A DNA stretch of 64,000 nucleotides from Bin87 sp965220095 (lineage in GTDB: Bacteria > Chloroflexota > Dehalococcoidia > Lucifugimonadales > UBA3495). Location of the stretch: NCBI GenBank assembly GCA_965220095.1, contig CBDCPD010000004.1, positions 1 through 64,000 of the forward strand, read 5' to 3'. The notes under the pieces are model-generated. The model ran no database searches, was not told the origin of the DNA, and saw only the letters and a program-made list of their open reading frames with translations. Shown in pieces: positions 1 through 9,127 of the stretch (positions are counted from its first letter, which is position 1; every line of letters begins with the position of its first letter). Both the position numbers and the translations under genes were made by a program.

Positions 1-15
1 TCGCAGGCGAGCAGG

Positions 16-576
16 ATGAGCAGCGATTTGACGGAGACTGGTACGTCCTGTGACCATCACCCGGAGGAATCACAAGTGACCTGCGAAACCTGCGAAGATG
101 GCAAGACTGGGGAGCGGTCAGGCGCGGACCTCTTATTGTCGTCGCTTCCACTCGAAAAATCGGCCGAAACGCGCCATATCCTGCGATCTTACTGGCAGGA
201 GTGGTGTGACCACTTGGCGTCAGCGGACCATGAACACGGTTCCTGCCCCAACTGTGGACGACCCAGATCGGAATCGGATCAAGGTTGTCCCGTGTGTGAT
301 CCTGATGAGTCCCGGTACCGACAATGGGCTCAAGAACTCATAGCGATGGGAGCCGATCGTGCTGGCGCTAAAGACCTCCAGGTGGGTGCCCAAAATGGCG
401 ACTTCGTGCGCCGACTCCACGTGCAAGGAATGCTCCGGATCGCCTACGCAAAGATGCTGGAGCGGTCTGGGTCAGCCCATACGGATGCGGTGTCAGCGTC
501 AGATCCAAAGGCCGAAGATTCACCCCAACAGCTTGGGTTGCCCGTTCCTGGATTCTCGCCCCAGGGCGGTGCATGA
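16..576 (+). CDS. Hypothetical zinc-ribbon protein
   Basis: A 186-residue protein that I do not recognise. Near residues 77-95 there are two CxxC pairs (CPNC and CPVC) about 14 residues apart, which would form a zinc ribbon; an earlier CETC lies near residue 24. The C-terminal third (about residues 105-150) is charged and looks helical. The ATG at 16 follows an AG-rich stretch. The gene may start upstream of the window, since only 15 bases precede it. The next 300 bp downstream carry no convincing gene, so it stands alone here. The zinc site is visible in the sequence; any DNA- or RNA-binding role is inference. Confidence 0.55.
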   Translation: MSSDLTETGTSCDHHPEESQVTCETCEDGKTGERSGADLLLSSLPLEKSAETRHILRSYWQEWCDHLASADHEHGSCPNCGRPRSESDQGCPVCDPDESRYRQWAQELIAMGADRAGAKDLQVGAQNGDFVRRLHVQGMLRIAYAKMLERSGSAHTDAVSASDPKAEDSPQQLGLPVPGFSPQGGA

Positions 577-882
577 CAAAACCGACCGGGTTTTCTGCGG
601 GCTGTTCGATGCAAGAACCATCACGCCCGGGGAAGGCTCACTTGGTTGACGGTGTCTACCGGATTCGTTCGCTCTGCCCGCGTCCCTTTGCTCCTCATTC
701 ACCGAGGTTTGATCAAGCGGTTTGATGTTGTTGGTTTCGCCCGGTGGTTACCTGCCGGTTGTGAGCTACGGATTGATAGCGAAGAATGGTTGCTTGTCGT
801 CGAGGCCAAACGTCCGCACGCATTAACCCCATTTGGCGATGGCCCGGGCAGGGCGGCAGGCCCTGCCCCGGGTCTGGTTTGA
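577..882. other. Intergenic, nothing recognised
   Basis: Short open frames exist on both strands but have low-complexity, shadow-like translations. I see no ribosome binding site, repeat or RNA structure that I can support. Confidence 0.4.
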
Positions 883-1571
883 CTACCGGTTCTCACCGTG
901 CGGCGACGCATCACCTCCTTTTTTGCCACGACAGGCGTCGATCGTGATGTTGATGTGGACAGTCTCGCCTCGCAAATCAATCGCGACTTCGCCTACGTCG
1001 ACGGCCACCTCGGATGGTGCCGCGGCGTTCTCGGCCGGCGGGCACGTCAACGTGCGCATGTCCTGAGCGATGTACCAAGAACTGAGTTTTTCTGGATCTG
1101 CCGGGACGTGGGCAGGTCGGCAAACTTGGCCAACAGGTTGTCCCGGCCCCAGAGAGGCCGCACCTTGCGGTTACCGAACTCCTGCATGATATGCCTGCTC
1201 TCTTCCATATCGGTGAACACCACCACGGGGATGACGTAGCAGCCGAAGTCGTCCTTCTGTTCCAACCGGTTCTTGACCGACATGGCGCACTTCCACGCGG
1301 CCTCCAGTGGGTTTACCACCGGAACGTCAACGTCGTCCTCGTCGCGGTGGTACCACTGTCCGTTCGCCACCGACCACGTTCCCTGCAGGAACACGGCGGC
1401 GAAGCGGCAGATTTCCTCCAGGGACACCAGGCAGTCGGGTTCTGGGTCGTCGTCGGCCACCAGGGGCCACCACAATACTTGGCCGGGCTGGTCGCTCTGC
1501 TCGAACTGGTGGCAGATCTCGATCTCGGTGAGAGACATGGGGCGGTTGTCGTCGGTTTTCACGACTTTCAT
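883..1571 (-). pseudogene. NERD-like family protein with C-terminal frameshift
   Basis: The open frame from 1571 to 1047 begins MKVVKT and is a clear paralog of the protein at 13025-13735: same start, a shared NGQWY-type segment, and the VVVFTDME / PLWGRDNLL block typical of this family. After about residue 165 the frame diverges. The expected C-terminal half of the homology (proline/alanine linker, then an alternating VAIDL...VHINITID segment) continues in another frame down to a TAG at 883-885. The gene therefore carries a frameshift near 1050-1070. An AGAGGTAA ribosome binding site precedes the ATG. The acidic/lysine positions of the NERD nuclease core are not preserved. The function is unknown; the paralogs cluster at 11-17 kb. 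Confidence 0.6.
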
Positions 1572-1625
1572 TTGTTGTTTACCTCTGATGATTGTGAATT
1601 CAGGATTCAGCTCGGTCCGTAGACG

Positions 1626-1663
1626 CGAAAACGGGCGACCTGAAGATCTCTCAGGTCAGCCCG
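1626..1663 (-). terminator. Stem-loop with T-run upstream of NERD-like gene
   Basis: Read on the minus strand, a CGGGC + GACCTGA stem (one bulged T) pairs with TCAGGTC + GCCCG and is followed by TTTTCG. This is a typical intrinsic terminator shape, placed about 55-90 bp before the MKVVKT start. It is either the terminator of an upstream gene now lost or a leader attenuator. A near-copy lies at 13793-13829 before the paralog. Confidence 0.6.
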
Positions 1664-1981
1664 CAGCGCCTCGAGCCGAGGCTGGGTCATGTCGGTTCGC
1701 AGCCGACGGCGTGTTACCGGTGATAATCCAACGGGAACACAGGTCGGCCGCCGGGACGTTGCCAGGCGGAGCTCGCGCCTTGGAGTGCCGTTGAGTTCGT
1801 TTCGTCATTTCTCGATTGCACCTCATTTGTGGAGACATATCAGCTGCCTTTTGTGCGGGAGCCGAACTTGATGGTTCGACTCCCGGCGTCATTGGAGAGC
1901 CTCCAGAGCTGGCCGAGAAGGGCCGGCGTGGGGAATTTAGGATTGGTGACAACACCAAATTAGGGCATGCCGGAGACGGTG

Positions 1982-3214
1982 CTAAACCGAAACCAAGGTG
2001 AAACCCGCATCAAGGGCGGGTAGAATTGGAGGCGATTGAGGTAGTTGGCAGGGAAAGCTGAGGGGGTTTGTTGGTCATGCCGGAGATGGGAGCGTCGCTG
2101 GAGAGGTGGCGCATGGACGAGGCTGAGGTACGGCGACGGATGTACCGAGCGCCGACACCTCGGGAACGGGAGCGATGGCACGCGGTTTGGCTGCTGGCGC
2201 AGGGGTGGACGACGGCGGCGGTGGGCCGAGCCTTGGAGCGGGATTCCCATACGGTTGGTCAATGGGCTCAAGCCTTCGCGGAGGGCGGTCCCAAAGGGCT
2301 GGTTTTTGAGCAGACTGGTAGTTCCCCCCGCGTTGGACGTGGAGCAACGAGCCGAGTTGAAGGCGGTGGTGCAGCAATTACCGTCGCAGGCGGGTATCAC
2401 CCTGTCCAACTGGAACTGGAAGGCAGTGCGCCGATAGGTGGCAGACCGCTTCGGGTTGGCGCTGAGACGCAGCAGTTGCCTGAACTACCTGCACCGGTTG
2501 GGGTTTGTGATAAAGCGGCCCAAGAAGCGGTTGCTCAAAGCAGACCCAGCGCGGGAGAGGCTTTCGTGGGAGAGTATGCGGCTCTGATGGTGGCGGCAGC
2601 ACGGACGGGAACCAAGGTATTATTCGCCGACGAGGCCCACTTTCAGGCCGATGCTGATCTACGGGGCAAGTGGGTGCTGAAAGGCGAACCGGCGCTGGTG
2701 GACTCCACCAGTCCGCGCCGCGGTGAGAAAGTCAGCTACTACTCGGCGGTGTGCCTGGAGACCGGGGAGGTGGAGGTGATGGAACTGGAGGGCAACAGCA
2801 ACTCCGTTACCTCGGCTGCTTTCCTGGGTCAGTTGCGACAGCGGCACACTGAACCGCTGACGGTGATCTGGGACAATTCGCCAACCCATCGGGGCGACGC
2901 GGTGCGTGCCTACCTGACCACTCCCGGCCTGAACCTCCGCTTGGTGAACCTCCCCAGTTACAGTCCAGATTTCAACCCCGGCGAGGCCATTGGGGTTGGG
3001 TACGCCAGGAAGCAACCGCTAACCAGTGCCTGGGAACCCGTGCCGTGGTGCGGGAAAAGGTGGACGGCTTTTTCACCGATCTGACCCACCGACGGGAAGA
3101 AGTTAAACACCGCTGCCGCACCGTGCTACAAGCAAAAGCCGACGAATTAATTGGCGGCACCCAAGCCAACTCTCTCCGCTCCGCAAATGTAGTTTTCACC
3201 TTGGCTTCGGTTTA
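1982..3214 (+). mobile_element. IS630-family insertion sequence, degenerate
   Basis: The element is bounded by terminal inverted repeats: CTAAACCGAAACCAAGGTGAAA at the left (1982-2003) and the complement of TTTCACCTTGGCTTCGGTTTAG at the right (about 3193-3214), differing at one position. A TA dinucleotide sits at both outer ends, as expected for IS630/Tc1-type TA targeting. The enclosed transposase is frameshifted. At its right edge the element interrupts an ISNCY-type transposase fragment. Confidence 0.8.
2068..3184 (+). pseudogene. IS630-family transposase, multiply frameshifted
   Basis: The N-terminal part (about 2068-2310) encodes a helix-turn-helix region beginning near MPEMGASLERWRMDEAEV. 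The reading then moves to another frame for the linker (segments with VEQRAELKAVVQQLP and NYLHRLGFVIKRPKKR) and returns for the DDE core. That core has an Asp in FADEAHF, an Asp in VIWDNSPTH and a Glu in DFNPGEAIW. The reading then shifts again after the catalytic Glu, and the last segment (FFTDLTHRREEVKHRC...) is in a third frame. At least three frame changes mean it is not functional. The family assignment rests on the DDE spacing and the PSYSPDFNPGE signature, which are standard for IS630. Confidence 0.8.
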
Positions 3215-3600
3215 GGACCATTGGCCAGGCCACGGCGGTGCTGCGGGACTTCCTGCCGCGCTTCAACGCCCGTTTCGCCGTGCAACCCGAGCATCCGGAC
3301 GCGGCCTACCGCCCAGTAGCCGCCGACCTGTGTCTTTCCGAGATCCTGTGCTTCAAGCACACCCGCAAGGTCGCCCGGGACAACACGGTAAAGTATCACT
3401 GGAGGGTCCTGCAACTGCTGCCGGATCGGGAACGTCCCAGCTACGCCGGACTGCGGGTGGAGGTCTTGGAACGCCCCGACAGCGAACTCATCGTCCAGTA
3501 CCAGGGGCATACGGTGGCCACGCAGGAACCACCGCCGCGTATGGGCGCGCTGTGGGCCTCGGTCCACTCCTGGTCACCCGGCCCTGAACTCAAGCGCATC
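3215..3600 (+). pseudogene. ISNCY-type transposase, C-terminal fragment
   Basis: The frame reads LPRFNARFAVQP, then CFKHTRKVARDNTVKYHWRV and YAGLRVEVLERPDSELIVQYQG. I recognise these as the end of the rve-type catalytic domain and the C-terminal domain of ISNCY-like transposases. The upstream two-thirds is missing: the fragment begins directly at the right inverted repeat of the IS630 copy, so that insertion, or a deletion associated with it, removed the rest. The frame stays open to 3819, but the residues after about 3590 no longer resemble the family. Confidence 0.6.
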
Positions 3601-3770
3601 GTCAGCAGCGTGGGCGACCACCACCACATCAGCAAGTCCCCGCAACGGCGTCTGGCCGCCTTGGAACCGGTGCGTATCGACGAGGCCAGGGTCAAGACCG
3701 TTGCCGAAAAGGACGTCGTCAGCAAGGCGCTGATCACGTGGGGGCGTACGCCCCCACGCGGTCGGCGGCT

Positions 3771-3930
3771 GGATGAGCGCTTGAGCTTCCCGGAAAACTT
3801 GAACACGCCGTGGCGGTAGCCGTACCGGGCCAGAGGAAGGCCCCAGTGTTCGATCGGGCCCTGCATCAATACGAAGTAGCCCCGGATGTCCTCCTCGAGA
3901 CGAAACACCGCGTTGACCGCTCCGCTGCTG
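3771..3930 (-). pseudogene. ISNCY-type transposase, internal fragment (opposite strand)
   Basis: The minus-strand reading has VFRLEEDIRGYFVLMQ and GLPLARYGYRHGVFKFSG. This resembles the segment around the second catalytic region of ISNCY transposases (family form: LFREHED..GYF.LL......GIPLALYSDRHGVF). Its orientation is opposite to the fragment at 3215-3600, so two inverted remnants lie next to each other. It is only about 50 residues long and lacks flanking homology, so the call is tentative. Confidence 0.45.
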
Positions 3931-5040
3931 GCAAAGTGGCTCGGAACACAGGATTGTGTTCCGCGGATTTGACGGAATCAGGACCTCAGGACAGTGTCCG
4001 ATCGGCCTCCAAGACCGCCATACACGCCCGGGAAAAGGCCTTGCCAGCCGATTTCAACCATTTGGGAGGAAATAGTGCATCTTCAGGGTGAAATGGCCTG
4101 AGAGAACGTTTTGCCCCGGGTGCGAAGATTGTTATGTCATTCGATGACGTCGTAGCGCCATCGGAGGCTTAGAACCAGCGGGCACAGCACCAATCTGGCG
4201 CCTGACATCCGGTACGCGGCGGCCGCCAAACCCTAGCTTGATCGGAGGGTCCGTGGGCGTTCGACCCTTAGTTCTCTGCAGGCTTCGGGTGTAGGATCGA
4301 CCCAACCTGAACCGCGTTCCTTGCAACACTCGAGACGACAGACACCAGCGTATCGGATGGGTCGGTGGCAACCAGCGTCCGGTGAGATTAATGCGCTCGT
4401 GGGGCAGGCGGGCAGACTTCGGAGCTCCCGGAACGGTTGGATGTCAGTGGAAATCGCCGGGCCAATCACCCTACGCAGCCCGCGGTCGTCAAAGGTCATA
4501 TCGTCCATGAACCCACAACGGGCGCCAACGATCCGGGCCTTGCATTCGTCAATCCGGGCCCGCCTGCGCCGTCCCAAAACTGTTGGGAAGCATTTGCAGA
4601 AGAATCCAACGGGCCTTTGACGTGCGCCGAATTGACCGCTCGGCACGAAACAGAGTGCCTCCTGTCCGCTGCCGATCATCGCGCATTCTTTGCTCAACAC
4701 GTAATCGCCCAAATTCCTCGGTGCCGGCCTACATCCGTGGCGGTCAGATCAAGTGGCTCAGGCGTCGTTGTTGAACCTGGCCGGATGGCCGTAATGGATT
4801 GCGATCGGGAGCACTTTACACAGCACAGTAATAGCCAGATGCACCGGCGTTTGCACCGTCGAAATGCATCCCAGACCGACCGACTTGCCGGCCTACGTAC
4901 AACGCGTTTCGGAGCATGCGGGAAGGCAATTTCCTACTCAAAACGCGCCTGATTTTGCATCGAACCGATTGCCACGAGAGAGGACCCCCGATGAGCGCGG
5001 ACCCGTTTTCGCTACCATTACGCTACGCATCTACGCATAC
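3931..5040. other. Long intergenic stretch, no supported gene
   Basis: Several open frames occur on both strands, but none has a convincing start, domain or family signature, and their translations are rich in Arg, Ser and Cys as shadows usually are. It is probably decayed mobile DNA, because it follows the nested transposase remnants. Confidence 0.4.
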
Positions 5041-5052
5041 GGAGGTAATGCC

Positions 5053-7752
5053 ATGGCGATCAATGAAAATGACCGCGCCCACGCTTTTCGCATCGACCCG
5101 CCACCAGCGGCGGTTTTCGATCCACGCCTGGCGGCCATGGAAATGGGCGCTTTCCATAAAACCGACGAGGCCTTCGCACTGGAGGCCACCGGCGGAGGAA
5201 CCGGGGGGGCGTTTTTCGTACGCACAGAGAAACCGCGGTCCGCTGTCGTGTCGTATCTGTCGCTCGCATGCGGGACGGCCGCGGTGCCGGCACACGAGGA
5301 CTGGCTGACGCTCCGGCCAGACGAGACGGCCTTGGTCCGCGCCATCGCATTGACTCACCACACCGTCCTCCCCACCGTCGGCTACAGCGAGCAACAGGTC
5401 CGTGTGCATTGGGCCACCATCCTGGGACACATGAACGCCACTACGGAGCGGTTTGGTGGCAGACACGGTGTACGGACGTTGTTGCAACGGGCGAGCGACG
5501 CGTGGCGTGTGCCATTCGAAAAAGAGCTGGCCAGCCGCCCGGCCCAGGGTGGGGGTGGCTGGTTCCGGCGCCACGATTCGCGTCGCGGCACGGCGGACAT
5601 TGATCCACAAATGGCAGCGAATAAGCTGGCCAGCCCGGCCTTCTACGCCGAGATCCAGGTCATCGCCATCTGCGCCGAGAGCCGCCGCCGCGAGGTCGGC
5701 GCAGAGCTGGATAAACTCGTCGGTTTCGTGGTCGAGCTGGCCGGCGGAGACAAAGCCTGGAGAGTGACAGCTCACAAGGAGGTCGCGGGGAAGGAGCTGT
5801 TTCGTGGCCGTAGGGACAGGAGTCGCCTGCAGCCGTGGCCCTTGGCAGCGTTTCTGTCGCCGCGCCATGCTCTCCGATACGTCCTGTCGCCCCAGGAAGT
5901 GCCACCCCTGTGGCCGGCCCCGTTGAGCACATCGAAGCCCGCGGAGGTAGAGGCGCTAGCGACGCCGCAGCCGGCTCCAGAATTACCTCCGGACACCCTG
6001 CCGGCCTCCCCGACAATCCCCGCACCTCCTCCCAGCGAACCCCGGGGAACCGACGTCTCTCTCCAAAGTGATATCGAGGACGGTCTCGTAAAGCCACCGA
6101 TACCAGGTAAGGTCCCGCCGCCAACCCGGCGACAAACCCCTTGGGGATCATCAACTCTTCACAGCGCACGGCCGCATGACGTGGCGCTGCAGCTGCGACT
6201 GGACCGAAAACAACTGCGCCGCGAGAACGGCAAGGGAGCGACCGATAGCGAGCGTCGCCAGGCCGCAATAGGCGCCGCGAGAGCGTCACCGGTTCGCGAA
6301 CTTGGCCTCGCCGAGAGCGACATCGCCCTTTTTGATCAGGTGGGTGATATGCCATGGGCCAGCGCGCAGGATCTGGCGCACTCCTTTGACCACAACCCGG
6401 GCACCGTCTACCAAGCGTTGAACGCTCTGAACCACCATGGTCTGGTCGCCGCCGCGGAATTCTTTATCGGGGGCACCCGGGAGATGCGGTTCACCGTGCC
6501 AGACGACGAGTGGATTCGTCTGATGCTCGACCGACCCCTACCGCACAAAGAACACGTGGTCCAGCGTCTGTTGATCAACTTAGAGTTCACGACGGCGGTT
6601 TACATGCTGGTCGGCTTGCTGGTCCAGGGGGAGCGGGGGCGCACGCTGCTCAGGCTGCGGTGGCTTTGGCGCCACGATTTCGACGCGGTCGCCCAGTTCA
6701 ACGACGGGTGGGCATCCTTCCTGTGGTCGGGCATGTGGCAGGACCAGGACAAATTGGAGCGGAGGATCCAGCAGTGCGCCGAACTCCTCGCCGAGTGGAG
6801 CGGCGGACGCGGCACGCACTGGCCGGGACGGCTGGTGATCGTAGTGCCCGACCGATGGCAGGAGGAGGTGGCGTGGCGCGCGGTGCGTCGCCGCGGCTGG
6901 GAAGCCATCTGCACTGTGTATCGCCTCGTCGACGAAACATTGACCGGTGATCTGGACCTCACAGCCAGCCGGGGCCGTATCCCCATGCAACTCAGCGACG
7001 ATGTGCCGCCGGTGCGAGCCGGTTTGGAGCAGCTGCAGCGGTTCCTGCTGGATGATCAGGGGGACCGGATGCGCCGGTTGCTCTCCGCGGTGGAGCAGTA
7101 TCCGGGCATCATCGCCAGTCACGTGTCGGCGATGACCGGCATCAACGGTCAGCTGACGAAGCTTGGTCTGGCGGAACTGCAGCGGCGCGAGCTAACCCGA
7201 CGAATGGGGAACGAGGGCTACGCGCTGGAAAAGCGGCCGCTGGCGCTGGCGGCTCGTCGCGACCGGGTCTGGCTCGGCTTGCCGGACAATAGATCCGGCC
7301 CGAACACACTGGCTTCCCGCAGTGATCGGCGTTGGAAACGGACCAGGGGTGCCCAAAAGCTTCTGGCCAAGTTTCGCGCTGCCGGCTGCCCAACTGCCGC
7401 GGGCTGGCGCGCTTTGGACCGTCGGTTCGCGCCCGACGGGGTGGTCTGGATAGCGGACGGCCCTTATGGGCCGGGTTGGCACTACCTCATCAACGCCTCC
7501 GGCATCAGGGCCGAGTCCAAGGTGGCCGGGTTACTCGAAAAGGTTTTTTCGCCGGCGCGCAGCGATCGGTATCCGATTTTGGTCGTGTGCCCCGATGCGG
7601 TGGAGGAACTGTACTGGAATGCGGCGCCCGGGTTGCCCGTGTTGACCGCGGCCATATCGCGGGTCCGTGGCGGGCCCTTGGTCGGCGGCGATGGCACGGT
7701 GTGGATGAAATCCGGCCTACCGGTGATGGTACTCACCGCCCCGAGGGCCTGA
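5053..7752 (+). CDS. Large winged-helix / replication-relaxation-like protein with conjugation-type N-terminus
   Basis: The protein has 899 residues. I chose the ATG at 5053 because GGAGG lies just upstream; the frame is open further 5' but that part has no protein-like features. Three regions are visible. Residues 1-300 end in blocks such as ASPAFYAEIQVIAI and AAFLSPRHAL, which resemble the N-terminal part of large Gram-positive conjugation (type IV secretion) ATPases, but no Walker motif follows. Residues about 300-400 are a proline-rich linker. Residues 425-465 (QDLAHSFDHNPGTVYQALN) form a winged helix, and the remainder matches the C-terminal half of the protein at 9128-10627 (VVPDRWQEE, LAARRDRVW, AGCP..AGWR). 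The family is tentatively replication-relaxation-like. The acidic EYE triplet of the paralog is INA here, so any nuclease-like site is probably dead. A HEAT-repeat gene follows after 17 bp. Confidence 0.6.
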   Translation: MAINENDRAHAFRIDPPPAAVFDPRLAAMEMGAFHKTDEAFALEATGGGTGGAFFVRTEKPRSAVVSYLSLACGTAAVPAHEDWLTLRPDETALVRAIALTHHTVLPTVGYSEQQVRVHWATILGHMNATTERFGGRHGVRTLLQRASDAWRVPFEKELASRPAQGGGGWFRRHDSRRGTADIDPQMAANKLASPAFYAEIQVIAICAESRRREVGAELDKLVGFVVELAGGDKAWRVTAHKEVAGKELFRGRRDRSRLQPWPLAAFLSPRHALRYVLSPQEVPPLWPAPLSTSKPAEVEALATPQPAPELPPDTLPASPTIPAPPPSEPRGTDVSLQSDIEDGLVKPPIPGKVPPPTRRQTPWGSSTLHSARPHDVALQLRLDRKQLRRENGKGATDSERRQAAIGAARASPVRELGLAESDIALFDQVGDMPWASAQDLAHSFDHNPGTVYQALNALNHHGLVAAAEFFIGGTREMRFTVPDDEWIRLMLDRPLPHKEHVVQRLLINLEFTTAVYMLVGLLVQGERGRTLLRLRWLWRHDFDAVAQFNDGWASFLWSGMWQDQDKLERRIQQCAELLAEWSGGRGTHWPGRLVIVVPDRWQEEVAWRAVRRRGWEAICTVYRLVDETLTGDLDLTASRGRIPMQLSDDVPPVRAGLEQLQRFLLDDQGDRMRRLLSAVEQYPGIIASHVSAMTGINGQLTKLGLAELQRRELTRRMGNEGYALEKRPLALAARRDRVWLGLPDNRSGPNTLASRSDRRWKRTRGAQKLLAKFRAAGCPTAAGWRALDRRFAPDGVVWIADGPYGPGWHYLINASGIRAESKVAGLLEKVFSPARSDRYPILVVCPDAVEELYWNAAPGLPVLTAAISRVRGGPLVGGDGTVWMKSGLPVMVLTAPRA

Positions 7753-7769
7753 GGCACCAGGGGGATCGT

Positions 7770-9098
7770 ATGCCGGAGCAACTCACAATCGCCGAGATCG
7801 AAGATCTTTTTGCGGGCGACAACCAGACCCGTCACGCGGCCGCCCAGCGCTTGGGCATCCGCAACGCGGACCGGCTGACGGTTGAGGACTATCTCATCAA
7901 GGTATCCGATCTGCTGCGCCAAGCGGGAGACTCCAACGCACTGTCGCGCCTGCACACCCTCCTCGGCAATGCGGAAGTCCATGTCCGCGTGGCGGCCGCC
8001 GCAGCGATAGCCGCCATCGAGCCGGCCCAGGGCCTGCCGATCCTCGAGACGCTATTGGCTGAGGATAACCGCAAAGTGCGCTCGGACGTGGTCAAAATCC
8101 TCTGCGCGATCGATGGCAATGGGGTCCCGCGAATCCTGTCCCGCGTCCTGCTGGCCCTCTATCAGGGCCGGCACACCATAGACCCGACGGACGACTGGAC
8201 TCGCGACCTCCGACAGAAGATGACCCTCGCTCTGGGCCCGTCGGGTGATTCATATGCGTTTGACAGCCTCATGCTGGCGGCACAGGATGTCGACCTCGTG
8301 GTCCGCAAGGGAGCACTTTTGGGGCTGGCGTTGCTGGGTGATCGCCGAGCTCTGCCCCGCATCCTGGCAAGCCTTGAGGACCCACATTGGGAGGTGCGCA
8401 TCCAGGCGGTCACAGCCCTGGGCGAGATGGGCGGTGAAGAGGTGGTGGATCCGATCATCAAGTTGCTGAGCGATGCTCAGGACGAGGTGGTCCTGGCCGT
8501 GATGGACACCCTGGCGTTTTTGACGGATCGGCGTGCCATCCCGGCATTATTGCGGGTCGCCGGCGGTGCATCGGATCGAGTGGCTCGCGCGGCGGTGAGC
8601 GCGCTGTCCCAGGTGGGCTCCGACATTGGCACGCCAGTACTGCTGGCCAGCCTGCACCATACCATTCCCGAAGCGCGGGTGGTCGCCGCATCGGTCCTGG
8701 GTGTGACGGGCGGAGAGGAAGCCCCGCCAGCGCTGATTACCGTCCTACGTGGTGACCCGGACGTCGCAGTCAGGCTGGCCGCCGCAAGGGCACTGGGTCG
8801 TTTGGGCAATCGGCGCGCCGTGCGGCACCTGATCCAAGCATTGCAGGACGATTCGGTTCACGTCCATGAAGCCGCGGTCGTCGCTCTGGGCTCAATAGGC
8901 GATGCAGCTGCGACAGCGGCGCTGGCCGCGGTGGCCCAGGGGGTCAACACAACCCTGGCGACAGCCGCTCGACGGGCACTGCGCCAGATGGGACGGGATC
9001 CCGATATCCAGGAAACGCCCGCCAAAACATCGCAGAGGGTCCGCGAACATGCGCCCAAGCTCCTCATGCGATCCGGCCGGTTCGACGAGCGACTGTAG
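7770..9098 (+). CDS. HEAT-repeat (PBS-lyase type) protein
   Basis: The protein has 442 residues made almost entirely of HEAT/PBS-lyase repeats of about 31 residues. Signatures such as DPHWEVRIQAVTALGEMGG, DEVVLAVMDTLAFL and DPDVAVRLAAARALGRLGN recur from about residue 60 to 405. Such proteins are scaffolds or binding platforms rather than enzymes. The ATG at 7770 was chosen because homology-like sequence starts there and it lies 17 bp after the preceding stop; the frame is open further upstream inside the preceding gene. The C-terminal 35 residues are basic. It sits between two paralogous replication-relaxation-like genes on the same strand, so it probably acts with them as an adaptor (inference). 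Confidence 0.75.
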   Translation: MPEQLTIAEIEDLFAGDNQTRHAAAQRLGIRNADRLTVEDYLIKVSDLLRQAGDSNALSRLHTLLGNAEVHVRVAAAAAIAAIEPAQGLPILETLLAEDNRKVRSDVVKILCAIDGNGVPRILSRVLLALYQGRHTIDPTDDWTRDLRQKMTLALGPSGDSYAFDSLMLAAQDVDLVVRKGALLGLALLGDRRALPRILASLEDPHWEVRIQAVTALGEMGGEEVVDPIIKLLSDAQDEVVLAVMDTLAFLTDRRAIPALLRVAGGASDRVARAAVSALSQVGSDIGTPVLLASLHHTIPEARVVAASVLGVTGGEEAPPALITVLRGDPDVAVRLAAARALGRLGNRRAVRHLIQALQDDSVHVHEAAVVALGSIGDAAATAALAAVAQGVNTTLATAARRALRQMGRDPDIQETPAKTSQRVREHAPKLLMRSGRFDERL

Positions 9099-9127
9099 CG
9101 CCGTTCATCAGTTCAAGGGGGTTCGCC

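Noticed and set aside
1865..1890. GGTTCGACTCCCGGC resembles a tRNA T-arm
   Set aside because: The 5' side of the T-stem does not pair, and no anticodon or acceptor stem can be drawn around it.
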